A DNA stretch of 43,773 bases from Halopseudomonas xinjiangensis (lineage in GTDB: Bacteria > Pseudomonadota > Gammaproteobacteria > Pseudomonadales > Pseudomonadaceae), in the NCBI GenBank assembly GCA_011050525.1, contig DRFO01000011.1:1-43773 (forward strand), read 5' to 3'. The position numbers and the translations under genes are program-made. The notes under the pieces were generated by a model. It saw only the letters and a program-made list of their open reading frames with translations, was not told the origin of the DNA and made no database searches. This document shows, piece after piece, positions 28,873 to 37,974 of this stretch (position 1 is the stretch's first letter; each line of letters opens with the position of its first letter).

Positions 28873-29322
28873 TCAAGGATAGTTCGCTATGACCTTTTCT
28901 CCTTCTGTGCTTACACCGATCACCTTGTACGGGTGGACAACCCCTGGAACTTCCATGCCAGGCGATCCCGCCGGCATTCCAGGTACTGCAATGCCTTGCA
29001 AGTCGGCGCGTTTTGACAATTCAATAACCTGCGCAGCCGGTACATGACCTTCAATGAACTTGCCATTCAGAGTGGCTGTGTGGCACGAAGCGAGGTGGCG
29101 AGGGACGCCCAGTTTGCGCTTGACCGCCGTCATGTCCTGCTCGACGTGATCAATGACCTGAAAGCCTTGCTCTTCCATATAGGAGACCCAGCTTTTACAG
29201 CAACCGCAGTTGGCGTCTCTGTGGACTTCTATGGTTGGTAGTGGCGCTGCTGCGTGGGCCGTTGCCGTCGCGAAGAGTAACGTTGCGATCGCTAGTCGAA
29301 CTTTGCTGAATTTAATGTTCAT
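28873..29322 (-). CDS. DUF411 metal-binding protein (CopG-like)
   Basis: 149 residues from ATG 29322, chosen because AAGGAG lies 7 bp upstream. Signal peptide (cleaved after AHA near 24), then a thioredoxin-like DUF411 domain with NCGCCKSW (near residue 39), HLASCHTA and EGHVPA, and a GIAVPGMPAGSPGME loop. These Cys/His/Met residues suit copper binding or redox chemistry in the periplasm. Its start overlaps the end of the cytochrome gene by 11 bp, so it is last in the copA1 operon. Confidence 0.9.
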   Translation of the reverse strand: MNIKFSKVRLAIATLLFATATAHAAAPLPTIEVHRDANCGCCKSWVSYMEEQGFQVIDHVEQDMTAVKRKLGVPRHLASCHTATLNGKFIEGHVPAAQVIELSKRADLQGIAVPGMPAGSPGMEVPGVVHPYKVIGVSTEGEKVIANYP

Positions 29323-30001
29323 GTACATGCTCCTTGCCGTCGGCATGGATATGTTGAGTAGACTTAGCCGCGGAAGACTGGTCGGATTCGGCAGCACCAT
29401 CGTGATCGCTGGCGTGGCCAGTCTCGGCGTCGCCGTCGTTATGGTGCCCGCCCCCACCACGCTGAGAGGTTTCACCCCCGCCATGCTGATGGCCGCCGCT
29501 TGATGCGACCAGGGTTTGATACTGGCTAGTATCCAGGGTCGGAAGCTGCTGTATAAAAGCAACCATCCCCCATATGTACTGGTCCTCCATGCTTTTGCCC
29601 CAGGCGGGCATACCAGTCGCTTTGATTCCATGCTTGATGATCCAGAACGTTTTAGCTGGATTACCTGCGAGTCCTGCGGTGGCCAGATTCGGTGGCGCCG
29701 GATATAACCCATTACTGAGTTCGGTTGGTGCGGCTCCAGGGGACAAATGGCATGCAACACACATAGAATCATAATTACCCGCACCAGCGCGAATCTGCTG
29801 CTGGTCGGTGAGATCAGGGACCTTTATATCCTGAGCACGCATTTCGATTGAGCGGTCCCGTGCTGTATCAAGGAAAGCATGAACCGGTGCGGAATGCGGA
29901 TCGTCTGCACCAACATTAATCAACCCAAAGTACACTACGCCAGCCACACCAAGCACAGCAACGACGCCCGTTACGACCAAAGTTCCAATTATTCTTTTCA
30001 T
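29312..30001 (-). CDS. Cytochrome c with His-rich C-terminal tail
   Basis: 229 residues: membrane anchor (IIGTLVVTGVVAVLGVAGVVYFG), a single heme c site CVACH (near residue 82) with GMPAWG as the likely distal Met, then a long tail from about residue 168 crowded with His, Gly, Asp and Ser, ending HIHADGKEHVHEH. The tail is an obvious metal-binding appendage not seen on ordinary cytochromes. The gene lies in the copA1-copB1 operon, so a role in periplasmic copper redox or buffering is likely but unproven. Confidence 0.88.
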   Translation of the reverse strand: MKRIIGTLVVTGVVAVLGVAGVVYFGLINVGADDPHSAPVHAFLDTARDRSIEMRAQDIKVPDLTDQQQIRAGAGNYDSMCVACHLSPGAAPTELSNGLYPAPPNLATAGLAGNPAKTFWIIKHGIKATGMPAWGKSMEDQYIWGMVAFIQQLPTLDTSQYQTLVASSGGHQHGGGETSQRGGGGHHNDGDAETGHASDHDGAAESDQSSAAKSTQHIHADGKEHVHEH

Positions 30002-30010
30002 GTGCTTTCC

Positions 30011-31048
30011 CTAGAACCACATCCGAACGCCAGCGACGAAGCGAGCCTCGTCAATATCTTCCCCTTCATCGCGAGCGAAGTCGGCGGTGTCGCCATACGA
30101 ACGACCCCAGCTAACCCCAATATAAGGGGCGAACTCACGCACAATCTCATAGCGCAGGCGCAATCCAAGTTCTGTATCGGCCAAGCCTGAGCCCGCGCCG
30201 CGCGCTGAATCGTTTTTGCCGTAGAAGTTCATCTCAGCGGTGGGCTGAAGTATCAGGCGGTTGGTCAGGAGAATGTCATACTCCCCTTCCAGGCGGGCAG
30301 CGGTCTGCCCGCCCTCGCCAATAAAGGCGGTGGCTTCCGCTTCGAACCCGTAAAGCGCCAGGCCCTGTATGCCCAATGCACCCCAGGTCTGGGGCGAGCC
30401 CGGCTTGAAATCCTGCCGTACACCGGCGACCACGTCCCACCAGGGACCGATGGAATGCCCCCAGAGCGCCTGGATCTCAGCGTCCTCAGTCACGCCGTTG
30501 GTACGCTCGCCCTCCGAGCGCAGCCACAAGCGATTAACGTCCCCGCCCCACCATCCCAACAGTTCCCAGCTGAGGGCACTGCCCTCATCGGCACGCTGGT
30601 ATTCCAATTGGTCGAAAAGCAGAAAGGCGAAGGGCATTTTGTCATGCACCGTATGCCCCTGGATTGCCGGGAACGCCGCTTCGCGGTCAGCATTGGTAAG
30701 CGCGGGTATGAGCGGCGGGCCGGCTATGCCGTCGACGTTATGCACGGAGCCGTGGTTCATCCGTCCATGATCCATGGAACCGTGATCCATGGAATTGGAA
30801 CCGTGATCCATTGAGTCATGGTCCATCGGTTTCATCTGGCCGTGATCCATGGATGAATGATCCATCTGGCCATGGCTGGTTTCGCTCTGCCCGGAAGAAT
30901 CAGATGCACGCGCTTGCTCGGCTGCCGGTGCGTGCATCGAATGGTCCATCGCTTGGGCATTCGCCACGCTTGTGGTCATTACTGCGCCGAGCGAGACGGC
31001 CAACGCCAGCAAAGGGGGACGCGCAAGCCTACTGGTGATGATCTGCAT
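30011..31048 (-). CDS. copB: Outer-membrane copper resistance protein CopB (copy 1)
   Basis: 345 residues from ATG 31048; signal peptide to about ANAQA. A Met/His-rich segment with repeated MDHGSM-type units covers about residues 35-105, followed by the CopB barrel: [40 protein letters not shown], and a C-terminal FVAGVRMWF strand. CopB works with CopA in the outer envelope to limit copper entry or bind it. Its start overlaps the upstream Met-rich gene by 20 bp. A second, less Met-rich copB lies at 35470. Confidence 0.9.
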   Translation of the reverse strand: MQIITSRLARPPLLALAVSLGAVMTTSVANAQAMDHSMHAPAAEQARASDSSGQSETSHGQMDHSSMDHGQMKPMDHDSMDHGSNSMDHGSMDHGRMNHGSVHNVDGIAGPPLIPALTNADREAAFPAIQGHTVHDKMPFAFLLFDQLEYQRADEGSALSWELLGWWGGDVNRLWLRSEGERTNGVTEDAEIQALWGHSIGPWWDVVAGVRQDFKPGSPQTWGALGIQGLALYGFEAEATAFIGEGGQTAARLEGEYDILLTNRLILQPTAEMNFYGKNDSARGAGSGLADTELGLRLRYEIVREFAPYIGVSWGRSYGDTADFARDEGEDIDEARFVAGVRMWF

Positions 31049-31331
31049 TCCCGTCGGCCTCGTTGTCTTTATGCTGAGAGTCCATTTTGCTGTGATCCAT
31101 GCCTTCATGTTTCATCGAGCCATGATCCATAGAGCCATGATCCATCTCCTGCCCGCCAGAGCCTTGCTGGCTTTGCTGGCCAGGGTTGCCGGTGGCATGT
31201 GAGGGGGCAGAAGATGATTGTTCGGGCATATCGTGCCCCTCACCGGCTGTGGCTACCGATATCTGAAAAATGCCCAGCAAGCCCAGCGTCAGAGCACTGG
31301 CGGTTAGTGTCTTACGATTCAATGCGTTCAT
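31029..31331 (-). CDS. Small Met/His-rich periplasmic protein
   Basis: 100 residues from ATG 31331, which has AAGGAG upstream; an ATG 18 bp earlier overlaps the copA stop. A signal peptide ends near ATAGEG. The mature protein is Gln/Ser-rich, then has [21 protein letters not shown] and a charged tail. The Met/His units are those of CopA and CopB in the same operon, which suggests copper sequestration. No structured domain is evident. Confidence 0.8.
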   Translation of the reverse strand: MNALNRKTLTASALTLGLLGIFQISVATAGEGHDMPEQSSSAPSHATGNPGQQSQQGSGGQEMDHGSMDHGSMKHEGMDHSKMDSQHKDNEADGNADHHQ

Positions 31332-31341
31332 AGCGTCTCCT

Positions 31342-33189
31342 TTATTCATCTACTCGTACCTCACGGAACATGCCCATTTCCATGTGAAACAGCAGGTGGC
31401 AATGGTAGGCCCAGCGGCCGAGCGCATCGGCTGTAACACGGTAACTACGCTTCGAGCCAGGCGGCATGTCAATGGTGTGCTTACGCACCATGAAGTTACC
31501 GTGCTCATCTTCAAGATCGCTCCACATGCCATGGAGGTGAATGGGGTGCGTCATCATGGTGTCATTGACCAACGTGATTCGAACCCTTTCACCGTATTTG
31601 AGGCGCAGCGGTTCGGCGTCAGAAAATTCGATGCCGTCGAACGACCAGGAAAATTTTTCCATGTGTCCTGTGAGGTGCAGTTCGATTGTTCTACCCGGCT
31701 CGCGGCCGTCCGGGTCGGGGAAGGTGCTTTTCAGGTCGGCATAGGTCAGGGTTCGGCGTCCGTTGTCGCGTAGCCCGATACCCGGATCGTCCAACTTGTG
31801 CGTCGGCGTCATGGTCTGCATATCGACCAGCGGATTGTCCTCTTCAGAGGCTGGGTGCGATTGCATTGCTCCCATCCCAGCCATTTCTCCGTGATCCATA
31901 CCAGCCATCTGCCCATGGTCCATGCCGGCCATCTTGCTGTGATCCATTCCACCCATGTCGCCTTGCATCTGCCCATGATCCATGCCCGACATATTGCTAT
32001 GGTCCATTGTGGCCATCTCGCCCTGCATGCCGCCATGGTCCATTCCGGCCATGCCTCCCATGCTGCCGTGGTCCATACCCATATCGGCCATGCTGATCTC
32101 GGGGCGTGGATCAGTCTCGGGTACCGGGGCGCTCAGGCCATCCCGAACGGCCAAGGTACCGCGGGCAAAACCTGTACGGTCCATGGACTGGGCGAAGATG
32201 GTGTACGCCTCCTCGGCGATGGGCTCGACGATCACGTCATAGGTCTCCGCCACCGCTATACGAAACTCATCAACACTGACCGGGTCCACGTACAGGCCGT
32301 CTGCGGCGACTACGGTCATTTTCAACCCTGGAATACGCACGTCGAAATAGCTCATCGCCGAGCCGTTGATAAAGCGCAGCCGCAGCTTCTCGCCCGGCTT
32401 GAACAAGCCGGTCCAGTTGCCATTGGGCGCCTGGCCATTCATAAGGTAGGTATAGGTATAGCCGCTGATATCTGCGAGATCAGTCGGGCTCATTTTCATC
32501 TGCGCCCACATCTTGCGGTCAGCAACCGTAGCGCCCCAGCCCTTCTCCTTTACATCACTGATGAAATCGCCAACGGTTCGTTTGTTGAAATTGTAGTAAT
32601 CCGACTGTTTCTTCAGCTTGGCCATGACTTCGTCCGACGTCTCATCGGTCCAGTCAGTCAGCATTACGACATAGTCGCGGTCGTACTCGAATGGCTCCGG
32701 CTCCCGGGCATCAATTACCAAGGGCCCATAAACGCCTGCCTGTTCCTGAAAGCCAGAATGGCTGTGGTACCAGTAGGTACCGTTTTGATTGACCTGAAAC
32801 TTGTACTCGTACATGCCATCCGGTGCGATACCGTGAAAACTCAAGCCGGGAACGCCATCCATATTCGCCGGCAGGATAATGCCGTGCCAGTGAATGGAAG
32901 TGTCTTCGCTAAGCCGATTCGCAACGCGCAGGGTGACAGTGTCGCCCTCACGCCAGCGCAACAGCGGGCCGGGAATAGTGCCGTTGATAGTCATCGCCGT
33001 GCGGGGCGCACCCGTAATGTTTACTGGCGTTTCACCAATGACCAAATCAAATTCGGTGCCGGTCAGCACGCTGGGTTGCCCAGGACTGTTCACCGCCCAG
33101 ACCGGCGAGCGCCATAAGCCGAGCCCTCCAAACAGGCTGGTAGCGACCAGCCCTTTGACGAAGGTCCGTCTTGAAGTTTTGTATGGCAT
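31342..33189 (-). CDS. copA: Periplasmic multicopper oxidase CopA (copy 1)
   Basis: 615 residues from ATG 33189, giving a twin-arginine signal ([18 protein letters not shown]). The open frame runs on upstream through a terminator to 33438, which is not credible as coding. Three cupredoxin domains with copper-ligand motifs [23 protein letters not shown] and [13 protein letters not shown]. Between domains lies a long Met/His repeat (about residues 370-440) built on MDHG and MAGM units. CopA oxidises and binds copper in the periplasm. First gene of the copA1 operon. Confidence 0.94.
   Translation of the reverse strand: MPYKTSRRTFVKGLVATSLFGGLGLWRSPVWAVNSPGQPSVLTGTEFDLVIGETPVNITGAPRTAMTINGTIPGPLLRWREGDTVTLRVANRLSEDTSIHWHGIILPANMDGVPGLSFHGIAPDGMYEYKFQVNQNGTYWYHSHSGFQEQAGVYGPLVIDAREPEPFEYDRDYVVMLTDWTDETSDEVMAKLKKQSDYYNFNKRTVGDFISDVKEKGWGATVADRKMWAQMKMSPTDLADISGYTYTYLMNGQAPNGNWTGLFKPGEKLRLRFINGSAMSYFDVRIPGLKMTVVAADGLYVDPVSVDEFRIAVAETYDVIVEPIAEEAYTIFAQSMDRTGFARGTLAVRDGLSAPVPETDPRPEISMADMGMDHGSMGGMAGMDHGGMQGEMATMDHSNMSGMDHGQMQGDMGGMDHSKMAGMDHGQMAGMDHGEMAGMGAMQSHPASEEDNPLVDMQTMTPTHKLDDPGIGLRDNGRRTLTYADLKSTFPDPDGREPGRTIELHLTGHMEKFSWSFDGIEFSDAEPLRLKYGERVRITLVNDTMMTHPIHLHGMWSDLEDEHGNFMVRKHTIDMPPGSKRSYRVTADALGRWAYHCHLLFHMEMGMFREVRVDE
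31873..32090 (-). repeat. Met/His codon repeats inside copA1
   Basis: About 220 bp of imperfect tandem repeats encoding units such as [14 protein letters not shown]. Related units occur in copB1 (about 30730-30950) and in the small Met-rich gene (about 31060-31150), but hardly in copA2 and copB2. Confidence 0.8.
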
Positions 33190-33301
33190 GCGAATGTATC
33201 CCGTCGTCAAAAAAGGTGCTAGAAAATCAGTGTCGGTTCGCCAGGTTGTTCTCGGCACATCCACCCTGTTTCCAATGTGCCATATTTCGATACGAGCCGT
33301 G

Positions 33302-33317
33302 ATTACATTTATGTAAG
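33302..33317 (-). promoter_or_regulatory. CopR-type box upstream of copA1
   Basis: On the minus strand CTTACA-TAAA-TGTAAT lies 113 bp before the copA1 start. Unlike the other boxes there is no clear -10 at 32-33 bp; TATGGC lies closer, so the promoter may differ. Confidence 0.55.
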
Positions 33318-33330
33318 GTTCAATGAACCC

Positions 33331-33392
33331 AAAAAAAAGGCGCCCTAAGGCGCCTAAAGCATCTCTTTGAAGGAGCGGAACGCCAAGAGAGC
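33331..33392 (-). ncRNA. Structured RNA element 2: CUCCUUCAA hairpin plus terminator
   Basis: On the minus strand TCTCTT (33390-33385) pairs with AAGAGA (33367-33362); inside, GCG-TTC-CGC forms a mini-hairpin followed by CTCCTTCAA. Then CTTTA, a GGCGCC/GGCGCC stem with a 4-nt loop, and eight Ts (33338-33331). The order of parts, the CTCCTTCAA loop and the terminator match element 1 at 24910-24976, while the mini-hairpin bases differ but still pair. No protein gene precedes it on this strand; a box (33473-33488) and TATGAT (33439-33434) could drive it as a free small RNA of about 95-100 nt. Confidence 0.6.
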
Positions 33393-33433
33393 AAGGTTCA
33401 ACACACAAGGCAGAACAACACGCCTCACAAATA

Positions 33434-33540
33434 ATCATACACGGGACAAGTTAACTGGAGGCTGAAGCGAACATTACAATTCTGTCAGGTTCATGAGTCT
33501 AGAAAAACTTTTCCACGATATGCCAGTCGACTAAACGGAG
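33434..33540. promoter_or_regulatory. Bidirectional CopR-type box: copA2 (plus) and RNA element 2 (minus)
   Basis: ATTACA-ATTC-TGTCAG at 33473-33488. Leftwards, TATGAT (33439-33434) lies 33 bp from the box. Rightwards, TATGCC (33519-33524) lies 30 bp away, followed by CAGTCGACTAAACGGAG (33524-33540). The identical box and a near-identical 17-mer, 51 bp apart start to start, recur at 36445-36512. Confidence 0.6.
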
Positions 33541-33647
33541 CGTTCAACTGATAAACGCTGGTCATTTACACAGCCAGTTAAGTGACCCAGCGCAGCAACT
33601 AGCCAGTTGGCCATAAGTGCCCGTTTCCGACCCGCAGGAAAACGCAG

Positions 33648-35483
33648 ATGACCGATAATTCCAGATTGACTCCGCGCGCAGCCATGACCCGCCGTGATTT
33701 TCTCATAAAGACGGGCTCTTTGACGCTTGTCGGTTACTTGGCTTTGGGCCGACCCGCCTGGGCTAATGGTCCCGGTTTGCCGAGTGCAGGTGAGTTTGGT
33801 GAGCTGGTCGCTACCGATACTGGCGGCATCGACCTGTATCTGGAAGAACGCGATTTGTTGGTCGGGGGTCAACCCGGTCGCGCTATCACAATCAATGGTT
33901 CCTTCCCAGGCCCCACGATCCACATGCGAGAAGGCGCCGAAGCAGTAATTCGAGTCCATAATCGCTTGGCGGAATCAACATCAATCCATTGGCATGGGGT
34001 TTTGCTGCCCTTTGATATGGATGGAGTGCCCGGCATCAGCTTCGCTGGTATTCCAGCGGGCGATACCTTCACCTACCGTTTCCCTGTCCGCCAGAATGGG
34101 ACCTACTGGTATCACAGCCATTCGGCCTTCCAAGAACAACGCGGCCATTACGGTCAGCTAATCATAGAGCCGGCCAAACCCGACCACATCGATTACGACG
34201 TCGAGTACTCCGTTGTCTTGTCGGACTGGACGTTTACAGCCCCCCACACGGTTTTTCGTAAGCTCAAGACAATTGAGGGTTACTTCAACTTCCAGAGGCC
34301 GACACTAGCGAACATCGATAACCAGATGCAGGCAACGGGCATGACGCTGGAGGAAGTAATTGCCAAGCGGCTGGCGTGGCAACGTATGCGCATGGACCCC
34401 ACCGACATCGCCGATGTTACCGGCGCGACTTATAGTTTTCTAATGAATGGAAAGACAACGGAAGAGAATCCGACTTTTATCGCCAAACCTGGTCAGCGCG
34501 TTCGTCTGCGGATCGTGAACGCTTCGGCGCAAACCTATTATGACGTCCGCATTCCCGGCCTGCCGATGACGGTGGTTCAAGCCGACGGACAAAATATCAA
34601 GCCTGTCGAAACCGATGAGTTTCGCATCGCTGTCGCCGAGACCTACGATGTAATCGTAACGATGCCTGACGACCAAGCTTACACGTTATTCGCCGAAGCC
34701 ATGGACCGTAGCGGCGCGACTCGAGGGACGCTCGCTCCACAGCTCGGGATGTCAGCGGCCATACCGGAGCTGCGACGCAGGCCTATGTTAACCATGGCCG
34801 ATATGGGCATGATGGGAGGGGGGATGAAAAGCATGGAAGGGGGAAATCAAAATAAACATGCAAGCAAGGATTCGCAAACCTCACCCCGCAGCGGAAATGA
34901 GTTGCCCACCGAAAACCTGGTGGAGCGCATCAAGCACGGCCCGGACGAGCACGGCTCTGCCAGCATCACCATGGCCCAAACTGCCTACCGCCGCCTGGAT
35001 TATCCGGGAGCCGGCCTCGGAGACGATGATTGGCGGGTGCTTACCTATAGCCAGCTTCGAGCACTGGAACGTCCGGCCCTTCGGCGGCCACCAACACGAG
35101 AATTCGATCTGCACCTGACCGGCAACATGCACAAGTTTATCTGGGGTTTTGACGGCAAAAAGTGGTCAGAGTCAGACATGATCCGTTTTCAGCATGGCGA
35201 GCGGCTGCGGATCAACATGATCAATGACACCATGATGAGCCACCCAATTCATTTGCACGGGATGTGGATGGATCTGTACGCCGGTGGTGACCTCGACACC
35301 AATCCCCGCAAGCACACAGTCAACGTACAGCCAGCTGAATTGCTGACTGTAGACATTACCGCCGACGCGCCGGGACAGTGGGCCTTTCATTGCCATCTTC
35401 TTTATCATATGGAGGCAGGAATGTTCCGCACGGTTGCTGTCGTCCGTTCGCTGGATGGAGGGTCTATCGATGCTGACGCCTAA
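33648..35483 (+). CDS. copA: Periplasmic multicopper oxidase CopA (copy 2)
   Basis: 611 residues (ATG 33648; an internal ATG at 33684 would also keep the Tat signal MTRRDFLIKTGSLTLVGYL). Copper-ligand motifs [23 protein letters not shown] and HCHLLYHMEAGMF are all present. It is clearly paralogous to copy 1 but the Met-rich insert is reduced to a short MADMGMMGGGMKSM segment followed by a polar linker. Divergent from copA1 across a 460-bp control region; copB2 starts 14 bp before its end. Confidence 0.94.
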   Translation: MTDNSRLTPRAAMTRRDFLIKTGSLTLVGYLALGRPAWANGPGLPSAGEFGELVATDTGGIDLYLEERDLLVGGQPGRAITINGSFPGPTIHMREGAEAVIRVHNRLAESTSIHWHGVLLPFDMDGVPGISFAGIPAGDTFTYRFPVRQNGTYWYHSHSAFQEQRGHYGQLIIEPAKPDHIDYDVEYSVVLSDWTFTAPHTVFRKLKTIEGYFNFQRPTLANIDNQMQATGMTLEEVIAKRLAWQRMRMDPTDIADVTGATYSFLMNGKTTEENPTFIAKPGQRVRLRIVNASAQTYYDVRIPGLPMTVVQADGQNIKPVETDEFRIAVAETYDVIVTMPDDQAYTLFAEAMDRSGATRGTLAPQLGMSAAIPELRRRPMLTMADMGMMGGGMKSMEGGNQNKHASKDSQTSPRSGNELPTENLVERIKHGPDEHGSASITMAQTAYRRLDYPGAGLGDDDWRVLTYSQLRALERPALRRPPTREFDLHLTGNMHKFIWGFDGKKWSESDMIRFQHGERLRINMINDTMMSHPIHLHGMWMDLYAGGDLDTNPRKHTVNVQPAELLTVDITADAPGQWAFHCHLLYHMEAGMFRTVAVVRSLDGGSIDADA

Positions 35484-36399
35484 TCTCCGCCTCTTAGCGA
35501 TGATCGCCATGACCGTTGTGTTGGTACCCAGCGCGGCACATGCTCAGAACAAGCATGACATGTCAGACATGCCGTCCACAGCAAACCGTCCTGATCACCA
35601 GCATTCCGCCCAGCAGCACGAAGGGACACCACCCCCTGACCTCGAAATTCCGCCACTGCCCGCAGGCATGACGCTGGAGGAGGTATTTGACTATAGCAAC
35701 AGCGAACCACCCTCCGATTTTCCCGATCCAGTGCCCGACGATCAGCTTTTTGCTTTCGCGCTCTTTGACCAGCTTGAATACCGCGTGCCAGATGATGATG
35801 ACGCGCGGGACCGCCTAGGTTGGGAGGCCGAAGGCTGGATCGGAGGCGACATCAACAAGTTTTGGTGGAAAAGCGAAGGGGAGGCGATTTTCGAAGGAAC
35901 GGACGAAGGCGAAAGCGAAAATGACTTTCTTTATTCTCGGTTGATCACACCATTTTGGAATGTGCAAACCGGCGTTCAATATGCCAATGAGTGGATCACC
36001 AATGATGACTATAATGACCGCTGGTCTTATGTGCTGGGTTTGCAGGGCATGGCGCCCTATCAGTTCGAATTGGATAATTCGCTATATGTCTCGGAAGATG
36101 GCGATGTGACATTTGAGACTGAGGGCGAGTATGACGTTCGAATCACCCAGCGGTTGGTCCTACAGCCCCGCGTCGGGTTGACCTTTTCTGCACAAACCAT
36201 TTCTGAACGCAATCTCGGGTCTGGACTGACCGAGGCCGACTTCGATCTGCGCTTGCGTTATGAGATCAAACGAGAGCTTGCGCCCTATGTCGGCCTCCGT
36301 TATCACTCTCTCGTCGGCGAAACCGAAAACATCGCCGAAGCCGCTGGAGAGCGGACTGAGCAATGGCTATTCCTCGCCGGCCTGCGCTTGGCCTTTTAG
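35470..36399 (+). CDS. copB: Outer-membrane copper resistance protein CopB (copy 2)
   Basis: 309 residues from ATG 35470, overlapping the copA2 stop, with a signal peptide ending at AHAQN. The N-terminal region has only a few Met/His (KHDMSDM, DHQHSAQQHEG) before an acidic, Pro-rich linker. The barrel motifs match copy 1: FAFALFDQLEYR, WEAEGWIGGDINKFWWKSEG, and the C-terminal LFLAGLRLAF strand. The poor Met content compared with copy 1 suggests a different copper capacity or affinity. Confidence 0.92.
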   Translation: MLTPNLRLLAMIAMTVVLVPSAAHAQNKHDMSDMPSTANRPDHQHSAQQHEGTPPPDLEIPPLPAGMTLEEVFDYSNSEPPSDFPDPVPDDQLFAFALFDQLEYRVPDDDDARDRLGWEAEGWIGGDINKFWWKSEGEAIFEGTDEGESENDFLYSRLITPFWNVQTGVQYANEWITNDDYNDRWSYVLGLQGMAPYQFELDNSLYVSEDGDVTFETEGEYDVRITQRLVLQPRVGLTFSAQTISERNLGSGLTEADFDLRLRYEIKRELAPYVGLRYHSLVGETENIAEAAGERTEQWLFLAGLRLAF

Positions 36400-36444
36400 T
36401 TGAACGGCCTCGTTTAACTTGAAGACGCTTAACCTGAACTCATC

Positions 36445-36512
36445 ATTACAATTCTGTCAGTTTGTACTTGTTCAGAAACTTATCAACGGGTCTGTCAGTC
36501 GACTAAATGGAG
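36445..36512 (+). promoter_or_regulatory. CopR-type box upstream of the copper-storage gene
   Basis: ATTACA-ATTC-TGTCAG (36445-36460), identical to the box before copA2, and CAGTCGACTAAATGGAG (36496-36512) at the same 51-bp offset. The intervening sequence is partly conserved too (AACTT, CAACG). The element looks like a duplicated promoter. Confidence 0.6.
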
Positions 36513-36573
36513 TGTCTCGCCCTGGCTCGCTGGGACAAGACGCATTCAAATCGCTAACTGTGGAGATAAACAC

Positions 36574-36900
36574 ATGCATTCCAAATATGAATCCTGCATC
36601 CAAGCCTGTAGTAACTGTGCAATCGCCTGCCAAACCTGTGCAGCTGCCTGTCTCAACGAAGACGACGTAAAAATGATGGCGCAATGTATCAAGCTGGACA
36701 TGGATTGTGCGGAGATCTGTCAGATGGCCGCTGCTTTCATGGCAAGAGGCAGCGAATATGCCGGAGAGATATGCCGTATCTGTGCCAAGATTTGCCGCGC
36801 CTGTGGTGAAGAGTGCAAGAAGCATGAAGCTGACCATTGTCAGCGCTGCGCCGAAGCCTGCATGGCCTGTGCCGAAGAATGTGAGCGGATGGCTGGTTAA
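36574..36900 (+). CDS. csp: Four-helix Cys-rich copper-storage protein (Csp/DUF326)
   Basis: 108 residues with 19 cysteines spaced mostly 3-4 apart along helices (CSNCAIACQTCAAAC, CRICAKICRACGEEC, CQRCAEACMACAEEC). This is the four-helix bundle copper-storage family, which can bind many Cu(I) ions through thiolates in its core. No signal peptide is present, so it is cytosolic like Csp3. It has its own copper box and follows copB2 after 174 bp. A strong hairpin follows. Confidence 0.93.
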   Translation: MHSKYESCIQACSNCAIACQTCAAACLNEDDVKMMAQCIKLDMDCAEICQMAAAFMARGSEYAGEICRICAKICRACGEECKKHEADHCQRCAEACMACAEECERMAG

Positions 36901-36905
36901 TCGCC

Positions 36906-36936
36906 TGGCGCGTTCGGGTCAATCCCCGACGCGCCA
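36906..36936 (+). terminator. Strong hairpin after the copper-storage gene
   Basis: TGGCGCG and CGCGCCA arms with TCGGG/CCCGA continuing the stem around TCAAT. No T-run follows, so it is either a factor-assisted terminator or an RNA-stabilising structure. Confidence 0.5.
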
Positions 36937-37053
36937 ACCCCGTCGAAGCGTTAACATCAACAATGCGTTAGACCCAGCCGATTACCTTTCTGAAAGGGAA
37001 TAGCATCTCCGCGCTGAGAATTGCACAATGAGCTATCGCTTAGGAGCTTGATT

Positions 37054-37737
37054 GTGAAAATCTTAGTTGCAGAAGATGAGCCGAAGACAGGCGTTTATTT
37101 GAAACAGGGTTTGACTGAAGCCGGGTTCGTGGTCGACTTGGTAATAAACGGCATCGATGCGGTCCAACAGGCCCTTGATGAAGAATATGATTTGCTGGTT
37201 CTAGATGTGATGATGCCGGGACTGGATGGCTGGCAGGTGCTTGAGCGGGTGCGTGCAGCTGGTAGTGAAACGCCTGCGCTGTTTCTGACTGCTCGAGATC
37301 GGGTGGAAGATAGAGTCAAAGGCCTGGAGCTCGGGGCAGACGATTATCTGATTAAACCCTTCGCGTTCTCTGAGTTGCTGGCTCGAGTGAGATCGCTTCT
37401 ACGCCGGGGGAACGGTGCCACCGTCCAAACGACCTTGACCCTCGAAGATCTTCAGGTGGATCTACTCAAGCGAAGAGTCGAACGTGGTGGAAAGCGCATC
37501 GACCTGACTGCCAAGGAATTCATGTTGCTGGAACTCCTGCTTCGTCGTCGGGGTGAAGTGTTATCTAAGTCGATTATCGCATCGAAGGTATGGGATATGA
37601 ATTTCGACAGCGACACCAATGTCATTGAGGTCGCTATCCGGCGGCTGCGCGCGAAAATCGATGATGACTTTCCGATCAAACTGATCCACACCGCGCGCGG
37701 CATGGGGTATTTTATCGACGGTGCGGAACCTGGCTAG
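37054..37737 (+). CDS. copR: Copper response regulator CopR
   Basis: 227 residues from GTG 37054, with AGGAG 8 bp upstream; a TTG further up is open but less likely. Receiver domain [20 protein letters not shown] with Asp51 in [10 protein letters not shown], Lys in IKPFAF, and an OmpR-type DNA-binding domain ([34 protein letters not shown]). The start of the protein is typical of CopR/CusR/PcoR. Likely reader of the ATTACA-N4-TGTAAT boxes. Its natural kinase is probably CopS at 38872-40248, which is not next to it but convergent. Confidence 0.9.
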   Translation: MKILVAEDEPKTGVYLKQGLTEAGFVVDLVINGIDAVQQALDEEYDLLVLDVMMPGLDGWQVLERVRAAGSETPALFLTARDRVEDRVKGLELGADDYLIKPFAFSELLARVRSLLRRGNGATVQTTLTLEDLQVDLLKRRVERGGKRIDLTAKEFMLLELLLRRRGEVLSKSIIASKVWDMNFDSDTNVIEVAIRRLRAKIDDDFPIKLIHTARGMGYFIDGAEPG

Positions 37738-37760
37738 GCTCAATATGTCACTGGAAATGG

Positions 37761-37854
37761 TAAGCTTGCGGCCGATATCGACCTTTGCGTCTGCCTCGTG
37801 CTGCTTCATGGAGCCAATGATCTGCTTGTGTTCGGTGTATCGCGTCTTCTTCAT
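37761..37854 (-). pseudogene. Fragment of an IS3-family transposase OrfA
   Basis: Starting at ATG 37854 on the minus strand the frame reads MKKTRYTEHKQIIGSMKQHE and continues to about GRKL, matching the start of IS3-family OrfA proteins (KKTRYTEEQIIG type). After about 31 codons the resemblance ends. It is a short IS relic between copR and the DUF2790 gene and may mark the event that separated copR from copS. Confidence 0.7.
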
Positions 37855-37974
37855 ATTGCGATTTCCGTGGTGCTAGGTTAGCTGGAAATCTCATCAAGTT
37901 CATGGTGAAAAATTTGGGAGAAAAGTCAGCCCAGGAAAGGTCATCTCAATACGCAATGAGCAGTTTGCGGCTTT

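Noticed and set aside
31798..33117. 439-residue His-rich plus-strand ORF opposite copA1
   Set aside because: Its His content is the reverse complement of the Met/His repeat codons of copA1. No ribosome site.
33190..33438. Cys-rich N-terminal extension of copA1 (begins [12 protein letters not shown])
   Set aside because: It reads through the structured RNA and its terminator and through the copper box. The Tat signal at 33189 is a far better start. A Cys-rich leader peptide is conceivable but unsupported.
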